NCBI GenBank assembly: GCA_902784435.1
Contig: CACZUR010000007.1
Coordinates: 1 to 64,000, forward strand
DNA length: 64,000 bases
Origin: an uncultured Bacteroidia bacterium
GTDB taxonomy: Bacteria > Bacteroidota > Bacteroidia > Bacteroidales > UBA932
Reading direction: 5' to 3'
A program made the position numbers and the translations under genes. The notes beneath the pieces were generated by a model. It did no database searches, was not told where the DNA came from, and was given only the letters and a program-made list of their open reading frames with translations. Positions 17,616 to 28,467 of the stretch are shown here, piece after piece; the stretch's first letter is position 1, and each line of letters starts with the position of its first letter.

Positions 17616-18558
17616 AATCTGGGAACAGAACAGACTGTATTCCCTCCTCCGGCATTATACAGACTGGTGCACGGAGAACAGCTACCGCTATCTGCGCTAC
17701 CGGGGTGCCGATTTGCCCGAAGACGGCGCTGTCATCCTGGCGCCCAACCATACCAATACCCTCATGGACGCGATGGTCATCCTCGCCGGCCGGAAGGAAG
17801 CCACCGCTTTCGGGGCCCGGGCCGACATTTTCCGGAAACCGGCCATCGCCCGGATCCTGCACTTCCTGCGCATCCTGCCCATGGTCCGGGAAAGGGACGG
17901 GCTCAGCCACGTAAGCGAAAACTACGAGAGCTTCGACCAGATTGACCAGGCGCTGGAGCACGGAGTTCCGTTCTGCCTGTTTGCCGAAGGGACCCATCAG
18001 CCCCAGCGCAGCCTCCAGCCCATCAAGAAGGGCATTGCCCGGATAGCCGTCCGGAGTGCCCGGAGCCGCCAGACCTGGCTGGTTCCCACCGGCATCAATT
18101 ATACGGATTTCTTCCGCTTCCGCAAGGGCTGCGAAGTCCGTTACGGAGCACCCATCGATGTCAATGCCTTTGTCCGGGAGCACGCAGACCTGCAGGAAGC
18201 CCAGCTGCTGCAAGCCCTCCGAAGCCAGCTGGAAGAGCAGATGGCCGCCCTGGTGCAGCCGGAAGGACCCGCAGCGGAAAAGCCCCATTCCCTCCTGCTG
18301 CTCATCTGGCCCTTCGCCGCCCTGCTCAGCTTTCCGGCCTGGCTCACGGCAGAGATCCTGTGCCGAAAGGTCAAGGACAAGGCCTGGTGCAACAGCATCC
18401 GCTATCTGTGCCATCTGTTCCTGCTGCCGCTTACCCTCATTCTCTGGGGGGTCCTCTTCGGCCTCACCCTTCCCTGGTATGCCACGCTCTCCCTCCTGGC
18501 ATCCACTCCTGCGGCCTTTCCCCTCTTCTACGACGGTCTTAACCTGCTGCGTAAGTAG
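17608..18558 (+). CDS. PlsC-like 1-acylglycerol-3-phosphate acyltransferase family protein
   Basis: The 316-residue protein carries the glycerolipid acyltransferase motif NHTNTLMD (an HX4D box near residues 47-53) and the FAEGTH block (about 125-130), followed by KKGIARIA. The C-terminal third (about 230-310) is hydrophobic with two or three membrane segments, an extension seen in Bacteroidota members. It should transfer an acyl chain to a lysophospholipid or similar acceptor at the inner membrane; the exact acceptor is not deducible. It overlaps the carrier gene by eight bases and is followed by a strong bidirectional terminator. Confidence 0.85.
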   Translation: MRKIWEQNRLYSLLRHYTDWCTENSYRYLRYRGADLPEDGAVILAPNHTNTLMDAMVILAGRKEATAFGARADIFRKPAIARILHFLRILPMVRERDGLSHVSENYESFDQIDQALEHGVPFCLFAEGTHQPQRSLQPIKKGIARIAVRSARSRQTWLVPTGINYTDFFRFRKGCEVRYGAPIDVNAFVREHADLQEAQLLQALRSQLEEQMAALVQPEGPAAEKPHSLLLLIWPFAALLSFPAWLTAEILCRKVKDKAWCNSIRYLCHLFLLPLTLILWGVLFGLTLPWYATLSLLASTPAAFPLFYDGLNLLRK

Positions 18559-18579
18559 CTGTCGTTCAGATAAATACAG

Positions 18580-18613
18580 AAAATCGGGTGCACTTTTTTG
18601 TGCACCCGATTTT
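18580..18613. terminator. Bidirectional intrinsic terminator
   Basis: A perfect 14-bp stem (18580-18593 with 18600-18613) closes a six-T loop; the stem ends are AAAA and TTTT, so it can act on both strands. It sits between the convergent acyltransferase and pckA genes. Confidence 0.9.
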
Positions 18614-18657
18614 ACGTAAAAAGTTGAGTAGCAGCACTTTAGCCGCCAGGCTCAAAA

Positions 18658-20274
<1,617 letters not shown>

Positions 20275-20311
20275 AAATGATATTGTGTGTTAAAATGTTT
20301 TTTCAATTCTG

Positions 20312-20343
20312 CAAATTTACCCATTTTTTACTTCTTTTCCAAA
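20312..20343 (-). promoter_or_regulatory. Consensus Bacteroidota promoter of pckA
   Basis: The minus strand reads TTTG (20340-20343), a 20-base spacer, then TAAATTTG (20312-20319), a perfect match to the -33/-7 consensus. It overlaps the 3' end of the upstream DUF6340-like gene and gives a leader of about 30 bases. Confidence 0.85.
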
Positions 20344-21254
20344 CGGGCGGCCAGCCTTTTGGCCAGGCCGGGAGCCAGGGAAAGATTTTCCAGTTTGCTG
20401 GCATAACTGAGCCAGCGGGACGACATCTCGTAATCCTCCATCAGGTAAAACGCCATGGCAATGTTGTAGGAGGCGCAGGCGCGTTTCTGGGCACTTCCCC
20501 GCTTGGTCTGTTCCTTCCAAATGTCCACGGCTTTGGCAAACTGGCCTTCGTTCATATACTGCAGGGACTCTACCCAGACATCCACCTGGAAATTGTCAAA
20601 GTAATAAAAACTGAAGGATTCGGTCTGCCACTGGGACAGGAAGCGGCGCGTGAGGCGGCGGCCCACTTCTTCGGATTCGTTGGAGGCCATCGCCTGCCGG
20701 GCCAGGGATTTAAGGCCCTCGTCGGTGACCACGCCATTGTTGTATACCAGGGGACGCAGCACGGTAGAACCCTTGAAAGGAAGCACTTTGTCTTCTCCCA
20801 GGCTGTCGTAGATGTCCAGATGGGTTAAAACGGGCACCGCTACCGGGCACACATAGGCCGAATCCAGCGAACGGGCGCCCGAAACCGCCTGGTTGGTTTC
20901 CGGGCCGGGTTCTCCCAGCTGCGTAGACAGCAGGAAAATGACGTCGCCCTCGGTATCCATCACCAGCGAATGCATCAACTCCAGCGTCACGCTATCGGCC
21001 GCGGGCACCTTGTACAGGCCCACCACTTCTTCCCCGCCGAAGTAATCTTCCTCCAGTTTGCGGGCCATGGCCGATGCCGCCGAACGGTCGAACAGGGAGT
21101 CTTTGCCCTCCATATAGGCAATGGAAAAAGACTTATGGGACAAGTCCAGGCCCGATGCCGACGGCTGGCGAACCTCCAGGTACAGGGGGAATACCTGCGG
21201 GGAACAGGCGGCCGCCAAGAGGGCGGCAGCCACAAAGAAACTGAGTTTTTTCAT
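20328..21254 (-). CDS. DUF6340-like lipoprotein
   Basis: The 308-residue protein has a lipobox (LAAACS) and resembles the DUF6340 lipoproteins of Bacteroidota: a mixed alpha/beta N-terminal region followed by helical, TPR-like repeats in the last 90 residues (QYMNEGQFAKAVDIWKEQ and AFYLMEDYEMSSRWLSYA). Function is unknown; a role in envelope assembly is only a guess. Its ATG overlaps the rimO stop by four bases, so it is the last gene of the nusB-rimO operon. The pckA promoter lies within its 3' end. Confidence 0.65.
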   Translation of the reverse strand: MKKLSFFVAAALLAAACSPQVFPLYLEVRQPSASGLDLSHKSFSIAYMEGKDSLFDRSAASAMARKLEEDYFGGEEVVGLYKVPAADSVTLELMHSLVMDTEGDVIFLLSTQLGEPGPETNQAVSGARSLDSAYVCPVAVPVLTHLDIYDSLGEDKVLPFKGSTVLRPLVYNNGVVTDEGLKSLARQAMASNESEEVGRRLTRRFLSQWQTESFSFYYFDNFQVDVWVESLQYMNEGQFAKAVDIWKEQTKRGSAQKRACASYNIAMAFYLMEDYEMSSRWLSYASKLENLSLAPGLAKRLAARLEKK

Positions 21255-22564
21255 ACCACTTCTGCAGTAAGGTCGTATTCGTCCGCGGCCGTGATGCGCA
21301 CCGTGAGGAACGCTCCGACAAGGGAGTTGGGCTCGATGCCGTCAAAGGCCGCTTCCGAGTATTTTACCAGGATCTCTCCGTCTACTTCCGGACTTTCGAA
21401 CTCGCTGCGGCATACCAGGACGCCGTCCGAGAAATCGTCTACCAGCACGCGGACTTCGGAGCCGATCCGGGACTGATTGTATGCAAGGGATATGCCACGC
21501 TGAAGCTCCATCAGGCGGTTCAGGCGGTTTTTTTTGGTGGTTTCCCGGATGCTGTCCCGAAAGTGTTCCGCACCATAGGTCCCTTCCTCTTCCGAGTAGG
21601 TAAAAGCGCCCATGCGCTGGAAACGGGCATCGGCCACGAAATCCATCAATTCCTTGAATTCTGCCGGACCTTCGCCGGGATGCCCTACGATGAGGGTGGT
21701 GCGAAGGACCACGCCGGGAACCCGCTCCCGCATCCGGCGGATGAGCTCCCGGGTCCAGGCGCCGTCTACGCCCCGGTGCATCTTGTCCAGCACTTTGTCC
21801 GACACATGCTGCAGCGGGATGTCCATATAACGGCAGACTTTGGGATTGACGGCCATCTCTTCCAGTACATCTTCCGGGAAGTCTGCCGGATAAGAATAGT
21901 GGATGCGCATCCACTCGATGCCTTCTACCTGGCTCAAACGCCTCAGGAGCTGCGCCAAACAGCGTTTTCCGTACAGGTCCAGGCCGTAATAGGTGGTATC
22001 CTGGGCGATGATGACCAGTTCCCGGACGCCCTGGGCGGCCAGTTCTTCCGCTTCCCGTACCAGCTGCTCCATGGGGACGGAGCGGTGGGCGCCGCGGATG
22101 TAAGGGATGGCGCAGTAGGAACAGCGCCGGTTGCAGCCTTCGGAGATTTTGAGGAAGGCATAGGGATGGCGGCCGTCGGTGCGCACACGGGAGTATGCGC
22201 GTGAAGCGTCCGGCGTGCAGCCCAGGGCCCGCACCAGCGGATCCAGTTCCCGGGCGCCGAACCAGCCGTCCACCTCCGGAATAAGGGCCGGAAGGTCCTC
22301 GGGGTATCGCTGGGAAAGGCAGCCGAAAACCAGCAGCCGTCCCACTTCCCCTGCCTTTTTCCTCTGTGCGGCGGCCAGGATGACGTCTATGGACTGCTCC
22401 TTGGCGTCGCCGATGAAGCCACAGGTATTGATGAGCAGGACATCTACCGGAACCTGCTGCGCTTCCGGTACAATCTCATAGGCATGCTGTACCTGGAACA
22501 GCAGGTGTTCCGTGTCTACGGTGTTCTTGGAACAACCCAGGGTGATGACCTGCAGGGTGGGCAT
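21251..22564 (-). CDS. rimO: Ribosomal protein S12 methylthiotransferase RimO
   Basis: The 437-residue protein has the full RimO layout: an N-terminal UPF0004 domain with cysteines 11, 48 and 82 for the auxiliary iron-sulfur cluster, a radical-SAM domain with CNRRCSYC (Cys144, Cys148, Cys151) and a C-terminal TRAM-like domain (SRIGSEVRVLVDD). It adds a methylthio group to an Asp of ribosomal protein S12. The LGCSKNTVDTE opening is typical of RimO rather than MiaB. The frame extends upstream to 22651, but the ATG at 22562-22564 matches the family start and overlaps the preceding stop by one base (TGATG). Confidence 0.95.
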   Translation of the reverse strand: MPTLQVITLGCSKNTVDTEHLLFQVQHAYEIVPEAQQVPVDVLLINTCGFIGDAKEQSIDVILAAAQRKKAGEVGRLLVFGCLSQRYPEDLPALIPEVDGWFGARELDPLVRALGCTPDASRAYSRVRTDGRHPYAFLKISEGCNRRCSYCAIPYIRGAHRSVPMEQLVREAEELAAQGVRELVIIAQDTTYYGLDLYGKRCLAQLLRRLSQVEGIEWMRIHYSYPADFPEDVLEEMAVNPKVCRYMDIPLQHVSDKVLDKMHRGVDGAWTRELIRRMRERVPGVVLRTTLIVGHPGEGPAEFKELMDFVADARFQRMGAFTYSEEEGTYGAEHFRDSIRETTKKNRLNRLMELQRGISLAYNQSRIGSEVRVLVDDFSDGVLVCRSEFESPEVDGEILVKYSEAAFDGIEPNSLVGAFLTVRITAADEYDLTAEVV

Positions 22565-22998
22565 CAGGCCTCCTCCCCTTTTGCCTGGGCCTCGCGCTCC
22601 TCTTCGGTCACGAACTCCAGGGAAGCGTACTTCTTCAGGGCGTTGTACCATTCCACCACTTTCTTCATGTGCGACACGTAGAAGCGGTCTGCGTCGTAGC
22701 TGGGAAGGGCTTTTTCGAAGAGGGCTTTCAGCTCCTTGTCCGAAGACTTGGCGCCGGGGGCGTCGGCATCGGCCAATACTTCGTGCATACGGGTAAATAC
22801 CTCGGAGAGTTTTACTTCACCCTCGGTGGTATAGATGGAGATGTCTTCCAGGGTGGTAATGCCGGCGTTGGCGCTGAAGTTATAGCGTTTCTTGTCTTCA
22901 AAGGCCTCTACGATGGCGCCGGTGCGCGACTGGGCGATATAGGTGAAAAGTCCGTGCTGACCACGGATGGAAAGGGTTTTTGCGAGATCGGTTTTCAT
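22564..22998 (-). CDS. DUF5606-family protein
   Basis: The 144-residue cytosolic protein begins MKTDLAKTLSIRGQHGLF, the N-terminal signature of DUF5606 proteins, which are conserved in Bacteroidota and often lie near coaE. The first 60 residues are beta-rich (TGAIVEAFEDKKRYNF) and the rest helical. No catalytic residues are evident and the function is unknown. The ATG at 22996-22998 overlaps the coaE stop codon by four bases, and rimO follows with a one-base overlap, so it is translationally coupled on both sides. Confidence 0.8.
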   Translation of the reverse strand: MKTDLAKTLSIRGQHGLFTYIAQSRTGAIVEAFEDKKRYNFSANAGITTLEDISIYTTEGEVKLSEVFTRMHEVLADADAPGAKSSDKELKALFEKALPSYDADRFYVSHMKKVVEWYNALKKYASLEFVTEEEREAQAKGEEA

Positions 22999-23612
22999 AA
23001 ATGATGGTTGCTTATCAAATTCTTGCAAAGATACGAATTATTATCGAAAAAGACCAGCTCTACCGCCGAGGCCAGGGCTTCGCGGGAGCCATCGTTCACC
23101 ACCCGGATGTATTCCGGGGCCGACGGGATGTGCTGCGCCACCATGCGGGCACGGACGGCCGCCTCGGGGGCATTTTCGCGGGCCATCACCCGCTGCAGAC
23201 GCACTTCCTCGGGGGCTTCCACGATGACCACGGCCTGTGCCAGCCCCCGGAAAATGGGTTTGGAAAGGATGACGGCCGACTCCAGCACCACAAACGGGCA
23301 GCCTTTCTGCCGGCGGCGCCAGCGTTTGAAGTCTTCCAGAACCTGCGGGAACACGATGGCTTCCAGCTGTTCCCGCGCCCGGTCATCGGCAAAGATGATT
23401 TCCGACAGGCGCCGGCGGTCCAGTCTGCCGTCCCTGTCACGCAGACGCGTCCGGAAGCACTTCTCCAGCCGGTGCACCAGCGAAGGCCGCCGGTCGTACA
23501 GGCGCTTGGTTCGCTCATCGGAATTATAGACAGGAATGCCCCGCTCCCGGAGCAGGACGCAAACGGCCGACTTGCCGCTGCCGATGAGGCCGGTGACGAT
23601 GACGGTTTTCAT
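22995..23612 (-). CDS. coaE: Dephospho-CoA kinase
   Basis: The 205-residue protein has the Walker A motif GLIGSGKS (residues 8-15) at the N-terminus, the NSDERTKRLY segment (CoaE proteins typically have D-x-D-x-x-A/K here) and an IFADDRAREQLEAIVFP region typical of CoaE. It phosphorylates dephospho-CoA, the last step of CoA synthesis. It overlaps the YbbR-like gene by four bases at its start and the DUF5606 gene by four bases at its end. Confidence 0.92.
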   Translation of the reverse strand: MKTVIVTGLIGSGKSAVCVLLRERGIPVYNSDERTKRLYDRRPSLVHRLEKCFRTRLRDRDGRLDRRRLSEIIFADDRAREQLEAIVFPQVLEDFKRWRRRQKGCPFVVLESAVILSKPIFRGLAQAVVIVEAPEEVRLQRVMARENAPEAAVRARMVAQHIPSAPEYIRVVNDGSREALASAVELVFFDNNSYLCKNLISNHHL

Positions 23613-24574
23613 CGCAGTTCCACGCAGTCGAAGACCTCCGGTTCCACGCGGTAATCCAATACTCCGTAGGGAAGACGCAGGGTTCGCGGGGCGCAGCGGC
23701 CGGTGAGCGAAGTGCTGAAGTCTCTCCAGTCCACGTACAGCTTGAAATCCGTGAGCGGGTCCTTGGCCAGGGGGAAAGCGCAGCGGAACTTCACCCGGGC
23801 TACGGCGGGATACACCTGCAGCTGGCGGCCGGCCGGCACGTTCCAGACTTCTACCGGAACGGTGGTCTGCAGCTCTACATAGCGGGTGACGGGGATTTCG
23901 TAGCTCACCTGTTCTGCCGACAGACGCACGCCCTCCGGCACATTCAGTTTCAGGAGGCCGTGGCGGGACTGGTCCACGTCGGTGAGCACCAGGCGGGGGG
24001 TGGTAATCTTGTCGATGGAGAGCAGTCGGGACTCTTCCCCATAGACCGTGACGGAATCCGGCGAAACGCTGAAGGCCGCACTGAGCATGTACTGGGAACG
24101 GAACGACAGCGAATGCGGGACCTCTACCGGCACCCGCTTATGGTTTTCCACAGGGAAGACAAAGCGGAGCGTATCCGTGATAAAGGCCTCTACCTGAACG
24201 TTTTCTCCGAAAAACTGACGCGTGTAGGAATTTTTGGTACCGCCCACCACCACATAGCTGTCCGGACCGTCGCTGCGGAGGTCTCCGCGGTCGAAGTGCA
24301 CCTTCACCACCTTGCGGTCCCGGCGGCTGCTTTCCCGGAGGAGGCGGTAGCCGTCGGCCCGGCAGCGGGCGCTCACCAGCACCGTATTGGTAGACTCCGT
24401 GCCATGGCCCTCGATGTTGCACTGGGCCATCACCGGAACGCTCACCGTGCCGGAATATTCCTTGGACAGATTGGTGAGCAGCCACACCAGAAAAGCCAGC
24501 AGGACGGACAGAATCATGATAATCCATTCTCTGCCCGCCCCTGCCCGGAGGGATAAACGCTCTTTCAGTGACAT
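23609..24574 (-). CDS. YbbR-like domain protein
   Basis: The 321-residue protein has one membrane anchor near the N-terminus (about residues 18-37, IIMILSVLLAFLVWLLTN) and then several YbbR-type beta domains exposed outside the cytoplasm (for example SVTVYGEESRLLSIDKITT). In Firmicutes YbbR/CdaR regulates a diadenylate cyclase; no cyclase gene is visible here, so the role in this organism is unknown. It lies between yajC and coaE, a common Bacteroidota order, and starts 12 bases after yajC. Confidence 0.8.
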   Translation of the reverse strand: MSLKERLSLRAGAGREWIIMILSVLLAFLVWLLTNLSKEYSGTVSVPVMAQCNIEGHGTESTNTVLVSARCRADGYRLLRESSRRDRKVVKVHFDRGDLRSDGPDSYVVVGGTKNSYTRQFFGENVQVEAFITDTLRFVFPVENHKRVPVEVPHSLSFRSQYMLSAAFSVSPDSVTVYGEESRLLSIDKITTPRLVLTDVDQSRHGLLKLNVPEGVRLSAEQVSYEIPVTRYVELQTTVPVEVWNVPAGRQLQVYPAVARVKFRCAFPLAKDPLTDFKLYVDWRDFSTSLTGRCAPRTLRLPYGVLDYRVEPEVFDCVELR

Positions 24575-24586
24575 ACGGGAAGTATG

Positions 24587-24928
24587 CTACTGCTGGTTGG
24601 CCTCTGAATAATCCTTGACCAGACCCTGTTTGTCTACGCGGAGTTTCACGTCACCGTCCACTTTGATAAGGGCGGTCTTTTCGTTCACTTCCACGATCTC
24701 TCCATAGATGCCGCCCACGGTAACCACCTTGTCCCCTTTCTTGAGGGCGTTCCGGAAATTCTGCAGTTCTTTCTGCTGCTTGCGCTGGGGACGGATCATA
24801 AACAGCCACATCACCAGGATGATGGCGCCGAACATGATGATGGTGGACCAGGCGCTGCCGGCGGGCGCGGCGCCGTCGGGGGTGGCGGCGGGTGCCATCA
24901 GGAAGAAGAAGAGTGTTGTCAGTGTCAT
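24587..24928 (-). CDS. yajC: Sec translocon accessory protein YajC
   Basis: The 113-residue protein has one membrane helix (about 27-45, IIMFGAIILVMWLFMIRPQ) followed by the basic RPQRKQQKE stretch and a small beta domain with KGDKVVTVGGIYGEI, the YajC signature. It associates with SecDF. The frame extends far upstream, but the ATG at 24926-24928 gives the family's usual length and overlaps the nusB stop by four bases. The Ala/Pro-rich segment before the helix is a little longer than in Escherichia coli. Confidence 0.93.
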   Translation of the reverse strand: MTLTTLFFFLMAPAATPDGAAPAGSAWSTIIMFGAIILVMWLFMIRPQRKQQKELQNFRNALKKGDKVVTVGGIYGEIVEVNEKTALIKVDGDVKLRVDKQGLVKDYSEANQQ

Positions 24929-25878
24929 AAACTTTTCTGGATTATGCCCTGGGCCATCCTTTCCTTGACCAGACGGTCCAGCAGACCGTTCACAAAGCCG
25001 TGGCTCTTGGGCGTTGAATAATACTTGGAAATTTCCACATACTCGTTGATGCTCACCTTCACGGGGATTTCCGGGAAAGTTTCGGCCTCCGCGAGACCCA
25101 GGGCGATGAGCACGATGTCCGTGGTGTACAGGCGGTCGCGGTCCCACTTGGACACGGAACCGGCCACCAGGGCGTCATATTCTGCAAAACGGCCGTAGGC
25201 GGCGCTGACCAGTGCACGTACGAAAGCGCGGTCGTCGTCCACCTTTTTGCCGCGGGCGCTCAAGACCTCGCTCTGATACAGCGGCGGAAGATTCCATCGG
25301 CCCGTGCGGGCCATCTCTTCCAGCGAGCCGATGCACACGTTCAGGATGTACGGAAGTTCGTCCGTCCACAGGATGGAAGCGTCCTCCAGGATGGCGGCCA
25401 GGGCCCCGTCGTCTTCGAATTCCTGCTGGAAAACCTGCTTCCAGAGGGCGGCATCGGCCGGAAGCGTCTGCTTTTCATCGGCCATATACGCGGTATAGTA
25501 AGGCCGCGTTTTCAGGGTTTCGTACAGGTTGTGGATGAAGGCGTCGTTCTGCTCCCAGGAGAATTTCTTCTGCTCCAGGATGCGCTGGAAGTCCGGATCC
25601 TGCTCCAGCAGGGCCGATACGCAATTGCGGACGAATTTGAGATTGGGATGCAGGTCTTCCTCCGTGGGATTGAATTTGCCGCGGGCGGCTTCGATGCGCC
25701 GGGAGGCTTCCCGGGTAAGGGCGGGAATGAGCGCCAGCATATAAAGATACAGGTCCCGGCTTGCCTGGCAGGAAGCGTCCAGGGCGGCGAGCACTTCCTT
25801 GAGGCTGAGGTCCGGATTTTCCGCGTAGGAATACAGGACTTTGAAGGCTTTGACCCGTAAGATGCGTCGGTTTAACAT
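24925..25878 (-). CDS. nusB: Transcription antitermination factor NusB, Bacteroidota long form
   Basis: The 317-residue protein is more than twice the length of Escherichia coli NusB, as is normal in Bacteroidota. The opening NRRILRVKAFKVLYSY and the C-terminal segment with IALGLAEAETFPEIPVKVSINEYVEISKYYS carry the NusB-like helical pattern; the middle is a lineage extension. NusB works with NusE in rRNA antitermination. I chose the ATG at 25876-25878 over one seven codons upstream because it leaves a normal leader after the promoter box at 25897-25904. It heads a seven-gene overlapping operon down to the DUF6340-like lipoprotein. Confidence 0.9.
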   Translation of the reverse strand: MLNRRILRVKAFKVLYSYAENPDLSLKEVLAALDASCQASRDLYLYMLALIPALTREASRRIEAARGKFNPTEEDLHPNLKFVRNCVSALLEQDPDFQRILEQKKFSWEQNDAFIHNLYETLKTRPYYTAYMADEKQTLPADAALWKQVFQQEFEDDGALAAILEDASILWTDELPYILNVCIGSLEEMARTGRWNLPPLYQSEVLSARGKKVDDDRAFVRALVSAAYGRFAEYDALVAGSVSKWDRDRLYTTDIVLIALGLAEAETFPEIPVKVSINEYVEISKYYSTPKSHGFVNGLLDRLVKERMAQGIIQKSL

Positions 25879-25896
25879 AGAACAAAATAATTTGTG

Positions 25897-25904
25897 CAAA
25901 GTTA
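25897..25904 (-). promoter_or_regulatory. -7 box of the nusB operon
   Basis: The minus strand reads TAACTTTG (TAnnTTTG), 18 bases before the nusB ATG. No clear -33 TTTG. Confidence 0.65.
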
Positions 25905-25925
25905 GTGTTTTTTCAAGAATTTGCC

Positions 25926-25933
25926 TACATTTG
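25926..25933 (+). promoter_or_regulatory. -7 box of the PUR-alpha-like gene
   Basis: TACATTTG (TAnnTTTG), 45 bases before the ATG at 25979 and divergent from the nusB promoter only 21 bases away. Confidence 0.65.
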
Positions 25934-25978
25934 TATTCAGAAAACAGAACGGACTAAGAAATAAAAACGAACCAAAGA

Positions 25979-26326
25979 ATGTACAGCGAAGATTTTGAGC
26001 GCGGACGCTCGCAGGAGCGCAACACGGAAGACGTTTATTCCAAGCCCGTACGTGCCGGTAAGCGCACGTACTTTTTCGATGTAAAATCTACCAAGGGGAA
26101 CAACGACTTCTACCTCACCATCACCGAAAGCAAGCGGCGCCAGGAAAGGGACGGTTCTTTCGTATACGACAAACACAAGATTTTCCTTTATAAGGAAGAC
26201 TTCGAAAAGTTTCAGGAGGGCCTGGAGGATGCCGTGAAATACATCCTGCACAATTTGCTGCACGACGCCCCCATCCGCCAGTATCCTTCCCGCGAAGAGG
26301 AAGAAAACTCCGAGGAAGAATTCTAA
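25979..26326 (+). CDS. PUR-alpha-like nucleic-acid-binding protein (DUF3276)
   Basis: The 115-residue protein has the DUF3276/PUR signature: VRAGKRTYFFDVKSTKGN followed by DFYLTITESKRR and a C-terminal FEKFQEGLEDAVKYI helix. Bacterial members form PUR-repeat dimers that bind single-stranded nucleic acid in structural studies; the cellular role in Bacteroidota is not established. The last dozen residues are strongly acidic (SREEEENSEEEF). It is monocistronic between its own promoter and a terminator five bases downstream. Confidence 0.88.
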   Translation: MYSEDFERGRSQERNTEDVYSKPVRAGKRTYFFDVKSTKGNNDFYLTITESKRRQERDGSFVYDKHKIFLYKEDFEKFQEGLEDAVKYILHNLLHDAPIRQYPSREEEENSEEEF

Positions 26327-26330
26327 CAGG

Positions 26331-26357
26331 AAACCGGCACGCCCATGCCGGTTTTTT
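26331..26357 (+). terminator. Intrinsic terminator after the PUR-alpha-like gene
   Basis: A 9-bp stem (26331-26339 with 26346-26354, loop 26340-26345) runs directly into a T run. It lies only 21 bases before the next ATG, with no obvious promoter in between, so the amidohydrolase operon may depend on partial readthrough. Confidence 0.85.
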
Positions 26358-26377
26358 CGAACCATCGCCAACAGTCT

Positions 26378-27625
26378 ATGATTCTCTTACAGAACGTACG
26401 CTTCCAAGACAAGCCCGCCCATATCCTGGTGAGCGGAGAGCGCATCGCCCGTATCAGCCGGGAACCCCTGGAGGTTCCGGGCGCAGAGGTCGTGGACTGC
26501 TCGGGCAGGGCCGTCATCCCCGGCTTCGTGAACATGCACACCCACGCGGCCATGGTGCTGCTCCGGGGCATCCACGAAGACCTGGCCCTGTACGACTGGC
26601 TCAACGGCATTTGGAAGATAGAAGCCGGCCTGGACCGGGACTTCATTTATTGGGGCACCAAGGTGGCCTGCCTGGAAATGCTCCGCAGCGGCACCACCAC
26701 TTTCAACGACCAATACTGGTATTGCCCGCACGCCCGCCGCGCCGCCCTGGAAATGGGCATCCGTCCGGTGGTCTCCTTCATTTTCCTGGACTCGCACGAC
26801 CCTGAGCTGGCCCGCCGCCAGCGGGAAGCCTGCCAGCGCCTGTATGACAGAACCCTGGAATGGGGGGAGGAAGGGCTCTTCACCATCTCCATCCACTCGG
26901 TGTATACCGTGTCGGAAGAAAACATCGTCTGGGCCAACCGCTTCGCCCTGGAGCACGGGCTCCGGGTGCACCTGCACCTGGCAGAGACCGTCCAGGAAGA
27001 CACCGACTGCCGCAAGGCCCATGGCGGCCTGTCCCCCACCGCCTATTTCAACTCCCTGGGCATCCTGGGGCCGCACGTGATTGCAGCCCACAGCCTGCAT
27101 CTGGACGACGACGACATCCTCATCCTGGGAGAGCACAAGGTGAACTGCGTGCACAACATCAACTCCAACCTCAAGCTCGCTTCCGGCTTCCGCTTCCGCT
27201 ACAATGAATTAAGGGATGCCGGTGCCAATGTGTGCCTGGGCACGGACGGGGCCGCATCGGCCAACGACATGGACATGCTCGCGCACATGAAAAACGTAGC
27301 CCTGCTGCAGAAGGCCTGGCGGGGCAACCCGGCCGAAATGCCCCTGAAAGAGCTGTTTGACTGCGCCACGGAGCACGGCGCCCGGGCCCTGGGCCTGGAC
27401 AGCGGCGTCATCCGCGAGGGCGCCCTGGCAGACCTTTCGCTGGTGGACATTACCGGCACCGCCTTCCTCTCGCCCGCCCCCATGGCCGCCAACCTGGTGT
27501 ATGCCGCCCGTTCAGAAGTCATCACGGACGTCATGGTGGCCGGAAAATGGGCCATGCGGGGGCACGTCATCCCCGGCGAGGAAGAAATCCTCTCCGGCGC
27601 CCGCAGCGTACTGTCACAAATCTAA
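26378..27625 (+). CDS. Amidohydrolase, adenosine/SAH/MTA-deaminase type
   Basis: The 415-residue protein has the metal-dependent amidohydrolase set: HTHAAM near residue 57, [16 protein letters not shown], and the late [15 protein letters not shown] aspartate motif. This pattern matches the TrzN/MtaD-type group that deaminates S-adenosylhomocysteine, methylthioadenosine or adenosine. Its position directly before two purine nucleoside phosphorylases supports a purine-nucleoside substrate. The ATG at 26378 was chosen; an earlier in-frame ATG at 26345 lies inside the terminator hairpin. The next gene starts 11 bases after the stop. Confidence 0.85.
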   Translation: MILLQNVRFQDKPAHILVSGERIARISREPLEVPGAEVVDCSGRAVIPGFVNMHTHAAMVLLRGIHEDLALYDWLNGIWKIEAGLDRDFIYWGTKVACLEMLRSGTTTFNDQYWYCPHARRAALEMGIRPVVSFIFLDSHDPELARRQREACQRLYDRTLEWGEEGLFTISIHSVYTVSEENIVWANRFALEHGLRVHLHLAETVQEDTDCRKAHGGLSPTAYFNSLGILGPHVIAAHSLHLDDDDILILGEHKVNCVHNINSNLKLASGFRFRYNELRDAGANVCLGTDGAASANDMDMLAHMKNVALLQKAWRGNPAEMPLKELFDCATEHGARALGLDSGVIREGALADLSLVDITGTAFLSPAPMAANLVYAARSEVITDVMVAGKWAMRGHVIPGEEEILSGARSVLSQI

Positions 27626-27636
27626 CCACACATACC

Positions 27637-28464
27637 ATGGATCCCAGAATTGAAACCATCAACAGGCTTGCCAGCCTTATCAAAAGCCGCATCGGGGATA
27701 TCCAGCCCGTCCTGGGTATCGTCCTGGGCAGCGGCCTGGGCAGCCTGGCCAACACCATCCAGGACCCCATCGTCATCCCCTACCGGGAACTTCCCGGATT
27801 TCCCGTCTCCACGGCGGTAGGCCACAAAGGCAATTTCATCGTAGGAAAGCTGGGCGGCAAAAACGTCATCGCCATGCAGGGCCGCATCCACTACTACGAG
27901 GGCTACGGCATGGACAAAGTGGTCCTTCCCATCCGCGTCATGATCGGGGTGGGCATCAAGACCCTCATCGTCTCCAATGCGGCCGGCGGCACCAACCTGG
28001 CCTATCACGTGGGAGACCTCATGATCATCCGGGACCATATCAACCTGCTCCCGAACCCGCTCATCGGCCCCAATTTCGACGACTTCGGGCCCCGCTTCCC
28101 GGACATGACCCGTCCCTACGACCCCCGTCTGATCAAGCTGGCCGTCCAGCTGGGAGAAAAGCTGGGCATCAAGCTGCACCGCGGCGTATACGTAGGCGGC
28201 ACCGGCCCCTCTTATGAAACACCGGCGGAATACAAGTACTTCCGCACCATCGGCGGCGACGCAGTGGGCATGTCCACCATCCCGGAAGTCATCGTGGCCC
28301 GCCACGCAGGCATCCCCGTCTTCGGCATCTCGGTCATCACCAACGAAGCCCACGACGACTATGCCGACGACTACGAGAACGACGGCGACGACGTAGTCAT
28401 TGCCGCCAATGCCGCCGCAGAGCGCATGACCGCACTCATAACCAAAATGATTGAGAAACTTTAG
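27637..28464 (+). CDS. Purine nucleoside phosphorylase, 6-oxopurine type
   Basis: The 275-residue protein belongs to the trimeric (human-like) PNP family: LGSGLGSLA near residue 30, GHKGNF phosphate-site region, [20 protein letters not shown], the base-contact [10 protein letters not shown] and [10 protein letters not shown]. The Asn at residue 236 aligns with human Asn243, the residue that favours guanine and hypoxanthine. It should cleave inosine and guanosine with phosphate. It shares long identical stretches with the following gene, indicating tandem duplication. The ATG at 27637 was preferred over earlier starts inside the amidohydrolase gene. Confidence 0.93.
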   Translation: MDPRIETINRLASLIKSRIGDIQPVLGIVLGSGLGSLANTIQDPIVIPYRELPGFPVSTAVGHKGNFIVGKLGGKNVIAMQGRIHYYEGYGMDKVVLPIRVMIGVGIKTLIVSNAAGGTNLAYHVGDLMIIRDHINLLPNPLIGPNFDDFGPRFPDMTRPYDPRLIKLAVQLGEKLGIKLHRGVYVGGTGPSYETPAEYKYFRTIGGDAVGMSTIPEVIVARHAGIPVFGISVITNEAHDDYADDYENDGDDVVIAANAAAERMTALITKMIEKL

Positions 28465-28467
28465 CTT

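Noticed and set aside
24929..25147. Longer start for YajC within nusB
   Set aside because: The extension is nusB in another frame; the internal ATG gives normal length and the ATGA overlap.
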